From contig VXOZ01000223.1 in assembly GCA_009839775.1 (NCBI GenBank), positions 1-8,765 of the forward strand: 8,765 nt of DNA, read 5' to 3'. A model generated the notes under the pieces. The model saw only the letters and a program-made list of their open reading frames with translations, ran no database searches and was not told the DNA's origin. The translations under genes and the position numbers were made by a program. This DNA is from Chloroflexota bacterium (GTDB taxonomy: Bacteria; Chloroflexota; UBA11872; VXOZ01). This document shows, piece after piece, positions 6,193-8,765 of the stretch. Each line of letters opens with the position of its first letter. Within the stretch, counting starts at the first letter, position 1.

Positions 6193-7020
6193 CTAGGAGT
6201 TTTCGAGGGGAATCCGCAGCTTGTGCACCAGCGTTTCGTAGAAGTAGGTGCGCTCCTGCACGCGAGCGAACTTGCAGGTTTGCGTCGCGGTTGTGAGATG
6301 CATCATCCCTTCGTTGGCCAGATCGCCGACCGGCAGCCCGTCGATGGTAACCACGGCTTCATGCTGATGGAATACCTGTAGACGCAGGCGCGCCGACTGG
6401 CGCAAGACGAACGGTGTCGTTGGACCCCGCAGGACGCACATGGGCGTGATGAGCATATTCCGGACCTCAGGGTGGAGGATCGGCCCTCCCGCCACCATCG
6501 AGTAGGCCGTCGAGCCGGTGGCGGTGGAAATCATGAGACCGTCCGCCACGTAGTCGGCGAGAAAAGCATCATCGATCCACACCTTTATGTCCAGTACGCG
6601 CCGCACGTGCCCTTGTGTAATCACCGCTTCATTGAGAGCAATCGTGTTCTGGGCCTCGCCCTCGATCTGACAATCAAGCATGGAGCGCTCTTCAATCCAG
6701 TATTCCTTATTCAGAAAGCGCGGCAACGTCTGGATTGCTTCTGCCGGCAACAACTCCGACAGAAAACCAAGCCTGCCGAACTTTACCCCGACGATGGGCA
6801 CGTCATTCAAGGCACAAAGCTGCGCCGCTCGCAGAATGCTCCCATCGCCTCCGAGCGTAAAAAGAAGGTCGGTGGTGGGAATGCGCTCGTGCCACTCCCC
6901 CTCCACTTCCACGGGCACGTGCCAGGCCTCGTGCCCTTCCTTCTGGATGACAGAGTGCAGTACCGTAGCGAGCGCCTGCGCCTGCTCGCGTCCGGGGTGA
7001 TAGAGCAATCCAACATTCAC
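6193..7020 (-). CDS. nadK: NAD kinase
   Basis: NAD kinase phosphorylates NAD to NADP with ATP or polyphosphate and is the only route to NADP; it is cytosolic. The 275-residue length is typical. Motifs: LFTLGGDGSILRAA with GGDG at 57-60, VGVKFGRLGFL at 77-87, ALNEAVITQG with Asn130-Glu131, and DGLMISTATGSTAYSMVAGGP from Asp160, including TGSTAYS at 168-174. One deviation: Lys80 stands where most relatives have Asn in the G-I/V-N-x-G-x-x-GFL motif. The start is GTG (7020-7018), preceded by AGGTGAG (7032-7026) and giving the canonical MNVGLLYHP opening. It leads the nadK-recN pair, an order also found in other bacteria such as Escherichia coli. Confidence 0.96.
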   Translation of the reverse strand: MNVGLLYHPGREQAQALATVLHSVIQKEGHEAWHVPVEVEGEWHERIPTTDLLFTLGGDGSILRAAQLCALNDVPIVGVKFGRLGFLSELLPAEAIQTLPRFLNKEYWIEERSMLDCQIEGEAQNTIALNEAVITQGHVRRVLDIKVWIDDAFLADYVADGLMISTATGSTAYSMVAGGPILHPEVRNMLITPMCVLRGPTTPFVLRQSARLRLQVFHQHEAVVTIDGLPVGDLANEGMMHLTTATQTCKFARVQERTYFYETLVHKLRIPLENS

Positions 7021-7025
7021 GGCTA

Positions 7026-7032
7026 CTCACCT
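7026..7032 (-). promoter_or_regulatory. nadK ribosome-binding site supporting a GTG start
   Basis: Minus-strand AGGTGAG ends five bases before the GTG at 7020-7018. It supports the non-ATG start. The nearest minus-strand ATG, at 7016, is in another reading frame. Confidence 0.7.
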
Positions 7033-7184
7033 ATCTGTGACATCTCAGCGAATGGGTATACCGCTTCTTGGTATTTAGAAGCGCGACGACCCTAAACATC
7101 AGCGGTTGCAAAGCCACCAGAGCTACTGGCACTGTCCATGAGCACCTGACGGTTCTAGAGCTTCACGGATTACATTGCGGTTCG

Positions 7185-7190
7185 ATTATA
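7185..7190 (-). promoter_or_regulatory. Candidate -10 box for nadK-recN
   Basis: Minus-strand TATAAT is a perfect -10 hexamer about 165 bases upstream of nadK. No acceptable TTGACA-like box lies 16-18 bases upstream, where instead the small palindrome ACGGA-GAG-TCCGT (7205-7217) sits. The promoter would be activator-dependent or the match fortuitous. Confidence 0.3.
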
Positions 7191-7271
7191 CCTTAGCAGG
7201 AAGCACGGAGAGTCCGTATAGCGCCCTTGCCTACGGTGGGGCAACCTACAATCGCCGCCTAAGGAGCATAA

Positions 7272-7328
7272 ATGCACACCAGCGCGAACAGAGGCCTCAA
7301 CGCACAGGAACATCATTGGTCTTCTTGA
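7272..7328 (+). CDS. Doubtful 18-residue small ORF
   Basis: AAGGAG at 7261-7266 precedes an ATG at 7272 by five bases and opens MHTSANRGLNAQEHHWSS, ending TGA at 7326-7328. The spacing is good for translation, but no promoter is evident and no gene on this strand follows for it to lead. The peptide has no recognisable motif. It could be chance or a remnant. Confidence 0.15.
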   Translation: MHTSANRGLNAQEHHWSS

Positions 7329-7377
7329 CTGGCTAGAAAGCCCTCATCACAACTACATACGACCGAATGGCGGAACA

Positions 7378-8532
7378 CTAGGGCCGGGTACTCTCTTGCT
7401 GCGCGGTGTATAGCAGGCCGTGGGTCAACTGGCGATACATGCGCACGGTCTTTGCCGCAATGCGTTCCTGCGTGAACTCACGGAGGACCCGCTCGCGGCC
7501 TTGCGCGCCGTAGTCACGACGCAGCGAGGGGTCGCCATGCAGTTCAGTCAATATGTTGGCGAGCGTTTCCGCATCGCCCTCAGGAAATGTCCTGCCACCG
7601 GGTTCGTCATCGCCGCTGCCAACGATTTCCGGTATCTCTCCCGATTCAGAACCCACTACGGGCACACCACACGCCATCGCTTCGATGAGCACACGTCCGA
7701 ACTGTTCTTTCCAGTTCGGCATGGTGAGCGAGGGCAAGACGCAGACGTGCATAGCGCGGTAGTATGCCGGCATTTCGCTGCTCAGTACCTGACCGACGAA
7801 TTCTACGCAATCCTGGATGCCCAGGGAATTTGCGTGCGATCTCAATGTCGCTTCTGCCGGGCCGGTTCCAATGAGTTGCAGTTGGTACGGAAAGGATAAC
7901 CGCGCGGCAGCTGCAAGCAGCACATGAATGCCTTTCGCCGGCACAAGCCGACCCACGTAGCCAATCCTAAAGACATCATCGTCGCTAGGCTGGGGGACCG
8001 GAGCAAAGAGCTCTGCATCCACGCCGAATTGAGGAAAGACTGCCGAAGGGTGTGAGTAACGCTTGCGGCGCAGCACTTCCTGAGCCTGACGGGTGCCAGC
8101 TTGCGCGGCATGGGACTTCAACAGGGAATAGAGTTCAAAGAAATAGAAGGGAGGAGGATATATGCGATAGATGTTCTGCCAGGCGAAGAAGACCGTCTTG
8201 GCGCCCATGCGCCGCGCCTGCCAGATCGCGTGCGCCGTGGCAAAGTTATACGGTTCTTCATCGACGTGCACCACGTCGGGCTGCCACTCGAGAAGCTGCC
8301 GCCGGAGGTTGGGGTAGTAATGCAAGTGGTAGTGACCGTTGAAGCGCATGTGCTCGGCTACCAATTCGTACCCCGACGTGTAGCGAGGTTCCAACACCTG
8401 GCGGTACTCGCCTTCCCGCCAATAGGGCGGCACGATGGCCCGCAGCTCGACATCCGGAAACTTGGCGATCTCTTCCAGCTTGCGCTGGTAGGTGCCCACC
8501 ACGAGGGCCTTGGATATGTAGAGGACTCGCAT
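7378..8532 (-). CDS. Family 4 glycosyltransferase (GT-B fold)
   Basis: The protein transfers a sugar from an activated donor, probably a nucleotide sugar, to a cell-surface glycan or lipid acceptor; the exact substrate cannot be read from sequence. The 384 residues form a two-Rossmann GT-B enzyme. The N-terminal half opens MRVLYISKALVVGTYQRKL and has DVVHVDEEPYNFA at 86-98. The donor-binding half starts at RIGYVGRLVPAKG (189-201), with Arg195 and Lys200 in the usual places. It continues with LIGTGP (220-225), VEFVGQVLSSEMPAYY (243-258) and the EX7E retaining motif Glu276 to Glu284 within EQFGRVLIEAMACGVPVV. No signal peptide or membrane segment is visible, so it is cytosolic or peripherally membrane-bound. 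The ATG at 8532 overlaps the stop of the upstream glycosyltransferase (TGATG), with AAAAGGTG upstream as ribosome-binding site, so translation is probably coupled. Confidence 0.93.
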   Translation of the reverse strand: MRVLYISKALVVGTYQRKLEEIAKFPDVELRAIVPPYWREGEYRQVLEPRYTSGYELVAEHMRFNGHYHLHYYPNLRRQLLEWQPDVVHVDEEPYNFATAHAIWQARRMGAKTVFFAWQNIYRIYPPPFYFFELYSLLKSHAAQAGTRQAQEVLRRKRYSHPSAVFPQFGVDAELFAPVPQPSDDDVFRIGYVGRLVPAKGIHVLLAAAARLSFPYQLQLIGTGPAEATLRSHANSLGIQDCVEFVGQVLSSEMPAYYRAMHVCVLPSLTMPNWKEQFGRVLIEAMACGVPVVGSESGEIPEIVGSGDDEPGGRTFPEGDAETLANILTELHGDPSLRRDYGAQGRERVLREFTQERIAAKTVRMYRQLTHGLLYTAQQESTRP

Positions 8533-8765
8533 CAGCGCACCTTTTCATAGACCGCAATCGTCTGCGCGGCAGTGCGGTCCCACGAGAATGACCGCGCGCG
8601 CTCCAGCGCCCCCTCGGCAAAGTGGGCACGCTCCTTTTCAGACTGCCACAGGAGTCCGATAGCTGCGGCCCAGGCGTCGGTGTCGTCGGGGTCTACCAGG
8701 ATGCCGCCATCCCCTACTACCTCGGGAAGCGACGCAGCGTTGCTGCACACGACCGGCGTGCCGCA
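8532..8765 (-). CDS. Family 4 glycosyltransferase, C-terminal part (runs off window)
   Basis: Only the last 77 codons are in the window. The reading frame is open to the right edge and the 5' end lies beyond it. The fragment reads CGTPVVCSNAASLPEVVGD, then GGILVDPDDTDAWAAAI, then FSWDRTAAQTIAVYEKVR. This is the typical end of a GT4 glycosyltransferase, just after the EX7E motif: the nucleotide-sugar-binding loop, LVDP, and the closing FSW...A..T..VYE helix. The GTG within it is internal, not a start. It sits directly upstream of the second glycosyltransferase with a one-base overlap, pointing to a polysaccharide or glycolipid operon that continues to the right. Confidence 0.9.
   Translation of the reverse strand, partial: CGTPVVCSNAASLPEVVGDGGILVDPDDTDAWAAAIGLLWQSEKERAHFAEGALERARSFSWDRTAAQTIAVYEKVR

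Larger units (their letters stand above)
7021..7377. other. Intergenic region between glycosyltransferase and nadK
   Basis: These 357 bases separate the end of the glycosyltransferase gene from the start of nadK, both on the minus strand. The region holds the nadK ribosome-binding site, a TATAAT on the minus strand, the short palindrome at 7205-7217, a weak TTGCC/GGCAA stem (7228-7232 with 7240-7244) and a doubtful 18-codon plus-strand ORF. Downstream of the glycosyltransferase stop I see only a four-pair stem (GGCT-AGAA-AGCC, near 7330-7341) without a T-run, so no terminator is called. No tRNA or recognisable riboswitch is visible. Confidence 0.5.

Noticed and set aside
6472..7095. A 207-codon plus-strand ORF
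   Set aside because: It is mostly antisense to conserved nadK motifs and has no family features.
8101..8550. A 149-codon plus-strand ORF
   Set aside because: It is antisense to the glycosyltransferase N-terminal half and is a compositional by-product.
1..8765. CRISPR arrays, tRNA or rRNA genes, transposases, toxin-antitoxin or defence genes
   Set aside because: I looked on both strands and saw no evenly spaced repeats, cloverleaf-like segments or family motifs of these kinds.

Overview
This 8.8 kb window looks like a piece of an uncultured, moderately GC-rich bacterial chromosome (about 60 % G+C by eye). Everything clearly identifiable is bacterial. MutL carries the C-terminal endonuclease motifs of bacteria that lack MutH. 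The NAD kinase-RecN gene order is conserved in several phyla. The convergent intergenic region at 4228-4371 holds an imperfect palindrome starting TGTCATTCCGA. It resembles interspersed palindromic repeats I associate with uncultured Chloroflexota and some other environmental bacteria. Chloroflexota is therefore my best but weakly supported guess; no rRNA or tRNA gene is present to settle it.

Layout. (1) 33-1407, plus strand: two tandem AIM24/TIGR00266-family genes one base apart. They are followed at 1446-1564 by what looks like a small single-helix membrane-peptide gene broken by a one-base frameshift. (2) 1691-3400, minus strand: mutL. (3) 3523-4050, plus strand: a near-consensus sigma-70-type promoter and an Hsp20 small heat-shock protein gene, divergent from mutL. 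(4) 4051-4423: a convergent intergenic stretch with a strong hairpin terminator and the palindromic repeat. (5) 4424-7020, minus strand: nadK then recN, 8 bases apart. (6) 7021-7377: an intergenic stretch holding the probable nadK-recN promoter region and a doubtful 18-codon ORF. (7) 7378-8765, minus strand: two family-4 glycosyltransferase genes joined by a TGATG stop/start overlap; the upstream one runs off the window edge.

How the genes fit together. MutL (mismatch repair) and RecN (SMC-like double-strand-break repair) are genome-maintenance proteins. NAD kinase supplies NADP. Hsp20 is a holding chaperone. The glycosyltransferases are probably part of a surface polysaccharide or glycolipid cluster that extends beyond the right edge. 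The AIM24 pair has no firmly known biochemical role in bacteria.

I found no phage, transposase, CRISPR, toxin-antitoxin or defence genes, and no convincing new multi-gene system. The most unusual items are the AIM24 pair with the broken membrane peptide behind it, and the palindromic repeat.
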